A stretch of DNA of 64,000 bases, taken from Erythrobacter sp. WG. GTDB taxonomy: Bacteria; Pseudomonadota; Alphaproteobacteria; Sphingomonadales; Sphingomonadaceae. Shown one piece after another: positions 49,585 to 57,858 of the stretch (within the stretch, counting starts at the first letter, position 1; each line of letters starts with the position of its first letter). The position numbers and the translations under genes are program-made. The notes under the pieces are model-generated. The model searched no databases and was not told the origin of the DNA. It saw only the letters and a program-made list of their open reading frames with translations. The DNA is taken from assembly GCF_026586795.1 (NCBI RefSeq), contig NZ_JAPFGY010000004.1, forward strand, positions 93,517 through 157,516, in the 5' to 3' direction.

Positions 49585-51004
49585 AATGACCGCGCTCGAC
49601 CCGCGCACCGGCGCAGTGGACTACCGCTTCACCGCCGCGACGCGCGAGGACATCGCCGCCGAGGCGCAGCGCCTGAGAGCTATGCAGCCGGCATGGGAGG
49701 CGCTGGAACCCGAGGGTCGCGCGCGCATTCTGCTCGCCTTCGCGGAGGCGGTCGACGCGAGGGCGGAGGCGATCACCGCCGCGCTCGCCATCGATACCGG
49801 GCGCAGCACCATCGCCGCGATCGAGGTCCAAGGCTTCCTCGGCAACATCCGCCGCTGGGCGAAGCGCGGGCCGGAGCTTTTCGCGGCGCTCGACAAGGGG
49901 CCGCGCCCCTCCGCCTTCCCCGGCATCGAGATCGCGACGCACCATAGCGCCTACCCGCTGTTCGGCGCGATCGCGCCGTGGAACTTCCCGGTGATCCTCA
50001 GCCACATCGACGCCATCCCTGCGCTGATCGCGGGCTGCGCGGCGCTGGTGAAGCCCTCCGAGGTCACGCCCCGATTCGTCGAGCCGATGCGCGCCGCGCT
50101 CGCCGCCGTGCCCGACTTGCCGCTAGCCTATGTGCTGGGCGGGCCGGAGACGGGCGAGGCGCTGGTCGGCGCGGTCGACTATGTCTGCTTCACCGGCTCG
50201 ACCGCGACTGGGCGCAAGGTGGCCGAGAGCGCCGCGCGCCACCTCATCCCCGCCAATCTCGAACTCGGCGGCAAGGACCCGATGATCGTCACTGCCAGCG
50301 CCGATCCCGTTTGGGCCGCGCAAGTGGCATTGCGGGCGAGCGTGGTCGCGACCGGACAGGCCTGCCAGTCGATCGAGCGGGTCTATGTCGCCCGCACCAT
50401 CGCCGAGCCCTTCCTCGCCGCGCTCGTCACCGCGGCCCAAGCGGTGCGTCCCGCCTACCCGCCGGGCGAGGGCGGGGAGCTCGGGCCTTTCATCTTCCCG
50501 CCCCAGGCCGCCAAGGTGCAGGCCCAGATCGACGATGCGCTCGCCAAGGGCGCGCGGCTGCTCGCGGGCGGACGGGTGGAGACCCTCGGCGGCGGGCAGT
50601 ATCTGCGTCCCACGGTCCTCGCCGATGTCACGCCAGAGATGGCGGTGATGCGCGAGGAGACCTTCGGCCCAGTCATCCCGGTGACGATGTTTGACGACAT
50701 CGCGGAAGGCGTGCGCCTTGCCAATGGCAGTGACTACGGCCTCGGCGCCGCCGTGCTGGCGGGAAGTCTCGAGGAAGCCGCCGCCATCGCCCCGCTGCTC
50801 GATGCGGGCGCGATCTCGCTGCAGGACGGCGCGCTCACCAGCATCGTCGGGGATGCCACAAACCATTCGCGGAAAGGTTCGGGGCTGGGGCCGAGCCGCA
50901 TGGGCGATTCCGGGATGCTGCGCTTCCTGCGCCAGCAGGCGTTGATCCGCCAGACCGGTACGCCGCTCCCGCTCGCCGCCTATGCCGAGAAGCCTGCTCC
51001 ATGA
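49577..51004 (+). CDS. NAD(P)-dependent aldehyde dehydrogenase
   Basis: A 475-residue ALDH-superfamily enzyme. FGAIAPWNFPVILSHIDAIPALIAGCAALVKPSE and VCFTGSTATGRKVAE bind the nucleotide; the general base is in LELGGKDPMIV and the nucleophile Cys in ATGQACQSIERVYV. C-terminal MREETFGPVIPV and ANGSDYGLGAAVLAG are normal. It oxidises an aldehyde to an acid; the aldehyde is unknown. A GTG at 49577 overlaps the previous stop; an ATG at 49586 (giving MTALDPRTG) immediately after that stop is an alternative. Confidence 0.92.
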   Translation: MAEMTALDPRTGAVDYRFTAATREDIAAEAQRLRAMQPAWEALEPEGRARILLAFAEAVDARAEAITAALAIDTGRSTIAAIEVQGFLGNIRRWAKRGPELFAALDKGPRPSAFPGIEIATHHSAYPLFGAIAPWNFPVILSHIDAIPALIAGCAALVKPSEVTPRFVEPMRAALAAVPDLPLAYVLGGPETGEALVGAVDYVCFTGSTATGRKVAESAARHLIPANLELGGKDPMIVTASADPVWAAQVALRASVVATGQACQSIERVYVARTIAEPFLAALVTAAQAVRPAYPPGEGGELGPFIFPPQAAKVQAQIDDALAKGARLLAGGRVETLGGGQYLRPTVLADVTPEMAVMREETFGPVIPVTMFDDIAEGVRLANGSDYGLGAAVLAGSLEEAAAIAPLLDAGAISLQDGALTSIVGDATNHSRKGSGLGPSRMGDSGMLRFLRQQALIRQTGTPLPLAAYAEKPAP

Positions 51005-51459
51005 GCAACCGCGCCGCGCTCGCCGCCGTCATGCCCGCGATGCTGCGGCACGAGGGCTGGTGGGACGGATGGTATCGCCACTATGACCGCGATGGCGCGC
51101 TGCTTGATGTGCACCGGGTGAAGACCCATTGCGAGTTTCCCGATGCGGGCGAGTGGCACTACGTCCAGCACAACTGGCTGACCTGGGAGGACGGCCGCAG
51201 CGCGCTCTACGAATTCGGCGGGAGGCTCGACGGCGAGCGGCTGGTATGGCGGACCGACCGTTTCAGCGGCTACGGCTGGCAGACCGACGAGGACACGCTG
51301 ATGCTCAAGCTCGACCGGCTCGACGTGCCCGATGCCTGGTATGTCGAGATGATCAACATCGCGTCCGACGGGCAGGCCCGCGCGCGCACCTGGCAGTGGT
51401 TCCAGACCGGGCGCCCGTGGAAGCGCACGTGCTGCGACGAATGGAGGATCGACCCGTGA
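51001..51459 (+). CDS. Lipocalin-like DUF3598-type protein (copy 2)
   Basis: A 152-residue relative of the protein encoded at 45133-45633, sharing the opening MLRHEGWWDGWYRHYDRDGALLD, the DGRSALYEF block and Trp-rich strands. No signal peptide. ATGA overlap with the aldehyde dehydrogenase. It probably binds a cluster intermediate; the family is otherwise uncharacterised as far as can be judged here. Confidence 0.62.
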   Translation: MSNRAALAAVMPAMLRHEGWWDGWYRHYDRDGALLDVHRVKTHCEFPDAGEWHYVQHNWLTWEDGRSALYEFGGRLDGERLVWRTDRFSGYGWQTDEDTLMLKLDRLDVPDAWYVEMINIASDGQARARTWQWFQTGRPWKRTCCDEWRIDP

Positions 51460-51929
51460 GCCTGATGATCGCGCTGATGGCGCAGGCCGCCGCAGCCCCG
51501 ACCGAGACTAAGGCTGAGGCCTGCGACAAGCCCGTCTACATGGTCGTCGAGGGCCGCACGCTCGATCGCGAGCGGATGCTCGCCTACGGCAAGGCCATCG
51601 CCGAGAGCGAGATCTACCAGCGGCTCGGCGGCTACTACGTCAACGTGCCGCGCCCGGTCGCGGTGTTCGAGGGCGAGGTGCCGCCCGATTACGTCAACCT
51701 CACGGTGCGCTTCCCCTGCCTCGCCAACGCGCGGGCCTTCTGGAACAGCAAGGTCTACCGCGAGAAGATTCTGCCGCTGCGCCAGAACCCGGCTGCGGGC
51801 GACTACACGGTGACGGTCTATGCCGAGATGCCGCTGCGCCCCGACATGGTCGGACGGGTCGAGGCGGGGCGCTATCTCGCCGACTTCCCGAGCGCGAACG
51901 AGCCGCAGGTCGAAGAGGGCCGGCGATGA
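51456..51929 (+). CDS. DUF1330-like protein with N-terminal signal-like segment
   Basis: A 157-residue protein starting with GTG overlapping the previous stop. A short hydrophobic start (SLMIALMAQAAAAPT) may direct export. VYMVVEGRTLDRERMLAYGKAI, YYVNVPRPVAVFEGEVPPDYVNLTVRFPCLANARAFWNSKVYREKILPLRQ matches the DUF1330 alpha/beta fold and resembles the 40144 gene product. The function is unknown, but the presence of a DUF1330 member in each divergent arm suggests a shared substrate. Confidence 0.7.
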   Translation: MSLMIALMAQAAAAPTETKAEACDKPVYMVVEGRTLDRERMLAYGKAIAESEIYQRLGGYYVNVPRPVAVFEGEVPPDYVNLTVRFPCLANARAFWNSKVYREKILPLRQNPAAGDYTVTVYAEMPLRPDMVGRVEAGRYLADFPSANEPQVEEGRR

Positions 51930-52978
51930 GGGCCTGGCAACTCGGGCCGCGTCCTGCCGCCCCGCGCGAGGCGGGCGAGGCCATCGATTTCCTCACCCTG
52001 ACCGAGCGCCACGATCCGGCTGCCGGGCCGGGCGAGCTGGTGGTGCGGGTGACCGCTGCCGGGCTCAATTACCGCGACCTGATGGTCCTTCGCGGCGTCT
52101 ATGGCCGCGACCTGCCGGAGCACCGCATCCCGCTCACTGACGGGGTCGGCGTGATCGAGCAGGTCGGCGAGGGGGTGACCGGCTTCGCGGTCGGCGAGCG
52201 GGTGATCGCCGCCAACTTCACCGACTGGCTCGGAGACGGTGGCTATGGCTATCACGTCTTCGCGAGCGATCTCGGCGTCACGCGCGACGGGTGGCTGGCC
52301 GAGCGCATCGTGCTTCCCGCTGCCGCCGCGATTCGCGTGCCCGATGCGGTGAGCGATGATACCGCTGCCGCCACCGCCGTCGTCGCGGGCACGGTGTGGC
52401 ACGCGATGGTTGCCTTCGGCCAGGTGCAACCGGGCGACCTCGTGCTCACGCAGGGCACCGGCGGCGTCGCGCTCTACTCGCTGCAACTCGCCAAGGCGCT
52501 AGGCGCGACAGTCGCGATCACCTCGTCGAGCGAGGCGAAGCTCGCCCGGGTGCGGGACATGGGCGCGGACTACACGGTGAACTACCGCGAGCGCCCCGAC
52601 TGGGCGGCGGCGCTGCTCGAGGCGACGGGCGGGCGCGGGGCGGACGTGGTGGTCGACACCATCGGCTTTGCTCAGTTCGGCCAGACCCTCGCCGCGACCG
52701 GCGTCGAGGGCCGCATCGGCACGCTCGGCGCGCTCTCGGGAAGCCCGCAGGACCGACCCGATTTCGACCAGGGCGCGCTGATCGGGAAGAACGTGACGGT
52801 GAAGGGCATCGCCTCGGGGCACCGCGGGATGATCGAAGCGGCGCTCGGCGTCATGGCCGAGCACGGCATCGCCATGGTGATCGACCGCAGCTTCGCCTTC
52901 GAGGAGGCGCCTGCCGCCTACCGCCACCTCCTCAGCGGCGCGCACCTGGGCAAGGTGCTGGTGCGCGTCAGCGGCTGA
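51926..52978 (+). CDS. MDR-family (zinc-independent type) NAD(P)-dependent oxidoreductase
   Basis: A 350-residue medium-chain dehydrogenase/reductase: LVVRVTAAGLNYRDLMVLRGVYG, DGVGVIEQVGEGVTGFAVGERV, and a Rossmann half with LVLTQGTGGVALYSLQLAKALGATVAITSS. The GHE and Cys ligands of zinc alcohol dehydrogenases are absent (GLNYRD instead), so it resembles quinone/enoyl reductases. It is the last gene of the rightward unit, with an ATGA overlap with the DUF1330 gene, and converges with the leftward unit by an 11-base overlap. Confidence 0.9.
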   Translation: MRAWQLGPRPAAPREAGEAIDFLTLTERHDPAAGPGELVVRVTAAGLNYRDLMVLRGVYGRDLPEHRIPLTDGVGVIEQVGEGVTGFAVGERVIAANFTDWLGDGGYGYHVFASDLGVTRDGWLAERIVLPAAAAIRVPDAVSDDTAAATAVVAGTVWHAMVAFGQVQPGDLVLTQGTGGVALYSLQLAKALGATVAITSSSEAKLARVRDMGADYTVNYRERPDWAAALLEATGGRGADVVVDTIGFAQFGQTLAATGVEGRIGTLGALSGSPQDRPDFDQGALIGKNVTVKGIASGHRGMIEAALGVMAEHGIAMVIDRSFAFEEAPAAYRHLLSGAHLGKVLVRVSG

Positions 52979-53690
52979 GTTCGACCAGCTCGTAACGGTT
53001 CATCATGTAGCCGTCGATCGAGCCGTAGACGAGGATCGAGTCCTCGTCCGCCGTTACCCACATGTCATAGTCCGGGTGCCGCTCGCCGCCCATGCCGCCC
53101 TCGCTGTCGTCGACATAGCGGAAGTGGCGGCAGGCGAAGGTGCCGGCGGGGACGGTCTTCTCCTCCTCGCCGACATACTCCATCGTCATCGTCACTTCCG
53201 AAATCTGCGGCGCGGTCGCCCCGCGGTGATCGGGCGAGGGGAGAAAGAAGCGCAGCCTTCGGCGGTGGGGACCTTGGCTCACATCCATCATCCGCGTCGA
53301 GAAGCCGTCGCCCACCACCGGGTGGGTGCCGAAGGCGTCGAAGGTGCCCGCCTCGCGCACCTCAGAATGGCGGCCCAATGCCGGGCTGTCGCTCTCGCAG
53401 GAGATGGTGCCCTCGGCGGGATCGTAGTTCATCCAGCCCGAGCCGAGGAATTCGTCGCCCACGGTGAGGTGCACCAGCAGGTTGCGCGGCATCCGGTCCG
53501 GCCCGACGTGGAGCACGAGATCGCGCATCACCGTGGGATCGGGTTCCTCGATCTCGCAATGGGCGCTCATCACCACCGAGCCGTCAGAGTGATGGGTGAA
53601 GATAAAGCTCTCGCGCCCGCGCTCGGTGCCCTCGCGGCCCGGCTTCATCGAGACATAGCGGATCTTTCCGCTGATGGTGCGGTGCTTCAT
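52968..53690 (-). CDS. Hypothetical beta-barrel (DUF3108-like) protein
   Basis: A 240-residue soluble protein without signal peptide. GRESFIFTHHSDGSVVMSAHCEIEEPDPTVMRDLV, SGWMNYDPAEGTISCES and EEEKTVPAGTFACRHFRYVDD are beta-rich; the last block recalls DUF3108-like lipocalin barrels. The function is not known. It is the last gene of the leftward unit headed by a TonB receptor, starting on the last base of the nitrilase-like stop. Together with the two DUF3598-like proteins it makes three putative ligand-binding barrels in the cluster. Confidence 0.6.
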   Translation of the reverse strand: MKHRTISGKIRYVSMKPGREGTERGRESFIFTHHSDGSVVMSAHCEIEEPDPTVMRDLVLHVGPDRMPRNLLVHLTVGDEFLGSGWMNYDPAEGTISCESDSPALGRHSEVREAGTFDAFGTHPVVGDGFSTRMMDVSQGPHRRRLRFFLPSPDHRGATAPQISEVTMTMEYVGEEEKTVPAGTFACRHFRYVDDSEGGMGGERHPDYDMWVTADEDSILVYGSIDGYMMNRYELVELSR

Positions 53691-54871
53691 CAGATGATTC
53701 CTGCCTTGTCGAGCCGCGCGATCACCTCTTCCTGCGCGCGCAGGAAGTGATCGCGGTCGGGGATGGTGGGCTTGCCGCCCTGCATCATGCCGTCGGGCCC
53801 GCGGAAGGGTTCTGCGGCGGCGGCATAGGCGGCGGCGAAGAGCTGCGGGCGCTGGCGGGCGAGGTAGTTGGTCATCGCCGGTGTGCGCCGCGCCTTCCGA
53901 AGGCTGGCAAGGTCGATGCCGGCGAAGGCGGTGAAGGTCTCCCCGTCGCCCGATTGCGCAAGGATACGCCCCTTCCAGTCGATCACCTGGCTGTTGCCGT
54001 CAGCGCTCGCCAGCGGCATCGCGGTGCCTGAAATCCCGGCGGTGTTGGCCGAGACGACATAGGCGAGGTTCTCGAAGGCGCGGGCCTGCTTGGCGATATC
54101 CTTGTTGGTCGCAAGCGGCGAGCCGATCTCCGAGGAGGAATGGCAGAACACCTCGGCCCCGCGCAGCGCCAGCGCGCGGGCGATCTCGGGGTAGAGGATC
54201 TCCTCGCTGGCAATGGCGGCGAGGTTGCCGATCTCGGTTCGGGCGACGGGGAAGACGCCCTCGATCCCGTATTTGTCGAGATAGGCCTCCCACACATCGT
54301 GCGGGGAGGGTGCGAACATCGAGAGGAGGCGGCGGTAGCGCAGCACCACCTTGCTATCGGGGGCGACGATGAAGCTCGTCTGGAAGTAAAAGCCGGGAAA
54401 GGCGGCGTCGGTCTCGTAGGCGTTGCCGGCGAGATGGACGCCCAGTTTTTCCGCCAGCTTCCCGAGCGCCGCGTATTCCGGCCCGTCGGCGGCGAAGCCG
54501 ACCCGCGCGGCGAAATCGGGAATGGAAATGCGCCCCGGGTAGGACGTGAAGAGATATTCGGGGAGCACCACCAGCTTGACCGGGCTCCCGGCATATTGCT
54601 GCACGAAGATGGAGCTCGTCCGGATCGCCCCCTCGAGTTCGGCGATGTGGGCGAGGATCGCGGCGCGGGCGGCGGCGGTGTCGGGCAGCTTCTCGAGCGA
54701 GCGTGCGGTGAGTTGCATCGCCATTGCGCAGAAGGGTGCAGGGTCGGTCACGTTGTCGTCCTTCGCTTGGGCGGCCACGGCGGCAAGCGGCGCGAGGCCT
54801 GCCGTTCCGGCCAGCATACCCGCTGTGAAGCCGGCCGCCAAAGTGCGCCTGCGGTCACAGGTCCAGTCCAC
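53690..54871 (-). CDS. Exported nitrilase-fold protein lacking the usual catalytic Cys and Lys
   Basis: A 393-residue C-N hydrolase-fold protein. With the GTG at 54871 the product starts with a likely Tat signal: DRRRTLAAGFTAGMLAGTAG. The first catalytic Glu is present in VVLPEYLFTSYPG. The Lys position reads VVLRYRRLLSM (Arg instead of the expected K), and the nucleophile position reads GNLAAIASEEILYPE, where active nitrilases have ICYE/D: the Cys is Ser. It may be a pseudoenzyme or binding protein. An ATG at 54952 would overlap the flavoenzyme gene and bury the Tat motif. It lies 5 bp after the flavoenzyme stop. Confidence 0.7.
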   Translation of the reverse strand: MDWTCDRRRTLAAGFTAGMLAGTAGLAPLAAVAAQAKDDNVTDPAPFCAMAMQLTARSLEKLPDTAAARAAILAHIAELEGAIRTSSIFVQQYAGSPVKLVVLPEYLFTSYPGRISIPDFAARVGFAADGPEYAALGKLAEKLGVHLAGNAYETDAAFPGFYFQTSFIVAPDSKVVLRYRRLLSMFAPSPHDVWEAYLDKYGIEGVFPVARTEIGNLAAIASEEILYPEIARALALRGAEVFCHSSSEIGSPLATNKDIAKQARAFENLAYVVSANTAGISGTAMPLASADGNSQVIDWKGRILAQSGDGETFTAFAGIDLASLRKARRTPAMTNYLARQRPQLFAAAYAAAAEPFRGPDGMMQGGKPTIPDRDHFLRAQEEVIARLDKAGII

Positions 54872-54876
54872 GCCGC

Positions 54877-56439
54877 CTACAGACCGAGCGCGCCGGGGTT
54901 CATAAGCCCTTGCGGGTCCACCTGTCGCTTGAGCGCACACAGGACATTCCAAGCGGCCGGATCATGGCCGTCACGCAAGGGGTAGGTGCGGGCGATCTGG
55001 AGATGCGCCGCTCCAAGCCGCTGGAACACCCCGATCACTTCCGAGCGCAGCTGCTCCACCAGCGCATCGGCGTCGGCGTCCTCGGCAAGGCAAGGGAGGC
55101 GGGCAAGGTGATCGGACTCGATTGCATTGCGGTGGAGGGGATTCTGTGCGCCCGGCCAGTAGAACACCGGCTCGATCAGGCAGGCATTGCGGCCCACGGC
55201 GGCGATCAGCGCCCCGGTCTCGACCTTGAGACGGGCCATCTCCGCAGCGTTGGCGTCCCACAGTGCCTGAAGCGCCTGCCAGCCCTCCGCGAGGCGTGAA
55301 TGCGGCAGGAAGCCGTGCACCGGAACCCACCGTTCGCCCCCGGGGCCGAGCATCGAATTGGGCGGCGGGAAGGGATTGGCGCGCAGGATCTTGGGGATCG
55401 TGTGTTCGACCTCAGACCCGCCATGCGCGCGCACGATGCGGGCGATCTCCGCCATGTCGGCATCCACGCCGGCCTGATGGCGGCCTTCGGCGATGCAATG
55501 CAGGCTGAACGGCACGTCATCGAGGAAGCTGCGGCCGGCCAGAGCGACCTTCGCCCCGGCCTTGAGCGCGCTCAGCACCCCCTTCGACCGGGCTTCGGAG
55601 ACCATCATGTTGCCCAGCTGGCGCGCATCGCCCGCCAGGCTGTCGCGCTTCATGCGCTGGGCCTGGAGGAAGGGATCGAAGGCGAAGCTTTCGGACGCCA
55701 GTTCCTCGCGCGCGATCGCACTCATCGCGGCGAGCAGGCTCTCGCCGTCCATGAAGCTGAACGAGCCATAGGCCTGCGCACGGCCGGCACGCACCAGCTT
55801 GAGCCGGACCCGCGCCTTGACGCCGAAGGCGCCGCAGTCGGCCGCGAACAGCCCGGTGAGGTCGGGACCGTAGGGGCGGAAGAAATCCGAGCCCGTCGAG
55901 ACCACGCTGCCGTCAGCCAGCACCACGTCGAAGCTGATCGCCGCGTCGACCACCGTCCCCCCGCGCGCGCCCCAGAACACGCCGTTCTGGCTCATGCCGC
56001 CGCCGACCGTCGCCCTGATGCCCGACAGCGTTCCCCACGCGAGTGCGCGCAGGCCGCGGGGTGCGAGCTCGCGGTGGAGCGCTTCCCAGGTGCAGCCGAC
56101 CTCGACGGTGGCGACCATATCGGTCTCGTTCACTGCGACGATCCGGTCCATGCCGCCCGTGTCGACGCAGATGAAGGGCCCGCCCGAGTAGATATAGCCG
56201 CCGGTGTAGCTCATCCCCCCGCCGCGCGGCACCACGGCGAGGCCGGCGCGGGTTGCGGCGCTGATCCCGGCGGCCAGTTCCTCGACGCTTGCGGGACGGA
56301 ACACCGCGAGCGGCTCTTCGCCGCGCGAATAGACGTCGTGGCTGAACAGCGCGAGGCTGTCGGCGTCGGTCAAGAGGGCCGCGCCGCCCGCAGCTGCGCG
56401 CAGCATGGCCAGAGGATTGTCGTTCACAAGGGTCGCCAT
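54877..56439 (-). CDS. FAD-linked oxidase (GlcD/vanillyl-alcohol-oxidase fold)
   Basis: A 520-residue VAO/PCMH-type flavoenzyme. LAVFRPASVEELAAGISAATRAGLAVVPRGGGMSYTGG binds FAD pyrophosphate; IRATVGGGMSQNGVFWGARGGTVVDAAISFDVVLADGSVV continues the domain. The C-terminus CALKRQVDPQGLMNPGAL is the common family end. GlcD/VAO relatives oxidise 2-hydroxy acids or p-substituted phenols. A GTG at 56442 also overlaps the carrier stop; the ATG at 56439 is used here. Confidence 0.9.
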   Translation of the reverse strand: MATLVNDNPLAMLRAAAGGAALLTDADSLALFSHDVYSRGEEPLAVFRPASVEELAAGISAATRAGLAVVPRGGGMSYTGGYIYSGGPFICVDTGGMDRIVAVNETDMVATVEVGCTWEALHRELAPRGLRALAWGTLSGIRATVGGGMSQNGVFWGARGGTVVDAAISFDVVLADGSVVSTGSDFFRPYGPDLTGLFAADCGAFGVKARVRLKLVRAGRAQAYGSFSFMDGESLLAAMSAIAREELASESFAFDPFLQAQRMKRDSLAGDARQLGNMMVSEARSKGVLSALKAGAKVALAGRSFLDDVPFSLHCIAEGRHQAGVDADMAEIARIVRAHGGSEVEHTIPKILRANPFPPPNSMLGPGGERWVPVHGFLPHSRLAEGWQALQALWDANAAEMARLKVETGALIAAVGRNACLIEPVFYWPGAQNPLHRNAIESDHLARLPCLAEDADADALVEQLRSEVIGVFQRLGAAHLQIARTYPLRDGHDPAAWNVLCALKRQVDPQGLMNPGALGL

Positions 56440-57740
56440 CACGCCGGCTCCATCGCAGGCAGGGCCGCCTCATCCGCGTCCGCCTCGGGCAGGCTCGCCG
56501 GATAGCGCCCGAGCAGCAGCAACACCGCGCCGCCTGCCATGAACATCACCATCGCAGCCTGCAGCATCGCATCGTAGCTCCCGGTGCGATCATAGACCTG
56601 CGCATAGACGATCGGCGACGCCGCCGAGAACAGACCGAACGGCATATAGAGCATCCCGTAGATCTTGCCGTAATGCGCCATCCCGAAATAGCGTCCGGCG
56701 AGGTAAGCGATAAGGTCGCTCTCCGCCCCTGCGGCGAAGCCGAGCAGGAACCCGGCGGTCGCAGCGAGCGGGAAGGTGAGGCTATCGCCGAGCAGGATCC
56801 AGGCCGAGATCGCCGGCAGGCACAGGAGCGGGAAGGCGACGACGCCCTGCCACAGCCGGTCGAGCAGCGCACCGGTCAGGATGCGGCCGGCGAAGATGCC
56901 GATCCCGAGGATGCCCATGACGCTCGCCGCCGTCTCGGCATCGACGCCGCTCAATTGCAGCATCGTGGGCATGTTGATGAAGGCTCCGCCGAAAGCCATC
57001 GCGATCAGGGCGATCGACAGCCAGATCAACCAGAAGCGGTGATCTCTCAGTGCCTGCGACAGGGTGACTCCGGTGAGCCGCCCCGAGGCGCTTTCGATCG
57101 CCTTCGGCCGCTCCTCGGGCCTCGGCTCGCGGAACAGGAAGAAGGCGATCACCAGCGCGGCCGCCGGGAGCAGGGCGACCAGCATGAACATCGCGCGCCA
57201 GCCAGAGGCCTCGATCGCGCGCACCGCGATTTGCGGGACGACCATGGCGGCAAGGCTCGTTCCCAGCAGGAGGATGCCGAGCGCGAGGCCTCTCTGGCGG
57301 AAGAACCACAGGTTGATCGCCCGGCTCCAGGTGACAGGGGTCGATCCGATTCCGACGAGGCCGACCGCGACCCACAAGCCATAGTAGATCGTGAGCGTGG
57401 AAGGGCCTTGGCTGCGGGGTGTAAGGCCGATGGCGGCGAAGGTGACAGCGAAAGCGAACAGCGACCACAGCGCCACCTTGCGAACGCCGTGGCGGTCGGC
57501 CATCCAGCCGAACACCGGGGCAAGCAGCGCCGCAATCACCCCGAAGAGGGTGATGGGGAGGAGCACCTGCGTCTGCGACCAGCCGAATTCTGCGCGCAAG
57601 GGAGCGGCGGTGAAGCCGATGATGTTATAGGGGATCGGCGAGGCCCCGCACATCACCCCGAGCACCCCGGCCAGAAGGACGCGCCAGCCCTTCTTGAACT
57701 CCCCCTGTTCGGGCTCCGGAAGCGCGGCGTCTGTGTTCAC
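56439..57740 (-). CDS. MFS transporter (OFA/monocarboxylate-type)
   Basis: A 433-residue membrane carrier with twelve predicted helices in two six-helix halves. The first half has the MFS loop motif as WMADRHGVRKVALW after helix 2; the central loop (PRPEERPKAIESASGRL) separates the halves. The PYNIIGFTAAPLRAEFGW start and the GIGSTPVTWSRAINLWFF segment resemble oxalate/formate or monocarboxylate carriers. Gene order suggests uptake of the diacid or imide substrate or efflux of a product. The start is GTG after GGGGAGAGACC. It is overlapped by the flavoenzyme start. Confidence 0.88.
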   Translation of the reverse strand: MNTDAALPEPEQGEFKKGWRVLLAGVLGVMCGASPIPYNIIGFTAAPLRAEFGWSQTQVLLPITLFGVIAALLAPVFGWMADRHGVRKVALWSLFAFAVTFAAIGLTPRSQGPSTLTIYYGLWVAVGLVGIGSTPVTWSRAINLWFFRQRGLALGILLLGTSLAAMVVPQIAVRAIEASGWRAMFMLVALLPAAALVIAFFLFREPRPEERPKAIESASGRLTGVTLSQALRDHRFWLIWLSIALIAMAFGGAFINMPTMLQLSGVDAETAASVMGILGIGIFAGRILTGALLDRLWQGVVAFPLLCLPAISAWILLGDSLTFPLAATAGFLLGFAAGAESDLIAYLAGRYFGMAHYGKIYGMLYMPFGLFSAASPIVYAQVYDRTGSYDAMLQAAMVMFMAGGAVLLLLGRYPASLPEADADEAALPAMEPA

Positions 57741-57822
57741 TCGGTCTCTCCCCGTCGCGCCGGTCGGGACCGGCGGGCCCGTGTCACGATAACCCGCTCG
57801 CCCGCCGGGTGCCAGTGGGCTC

Positions 57823-57848
57823 GCCGCCGCACCGGACGGCGCGGCGGC
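57823..57848 (-). other. Hairpin downstream of the second TonB receptor gene
   Basis: GCCGCCGC and GCGGCGGC (8-base arms, 10-base loop) lie 11 bases after the receptor stop on the minus strand. No U tract follows, so it is more likely an mRNA 3' stabiliser or attenuator than a full terminator before the carrier gene. Confidence 0.4.
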
Positions 57849-57858
57849 GCGGAGCGCA

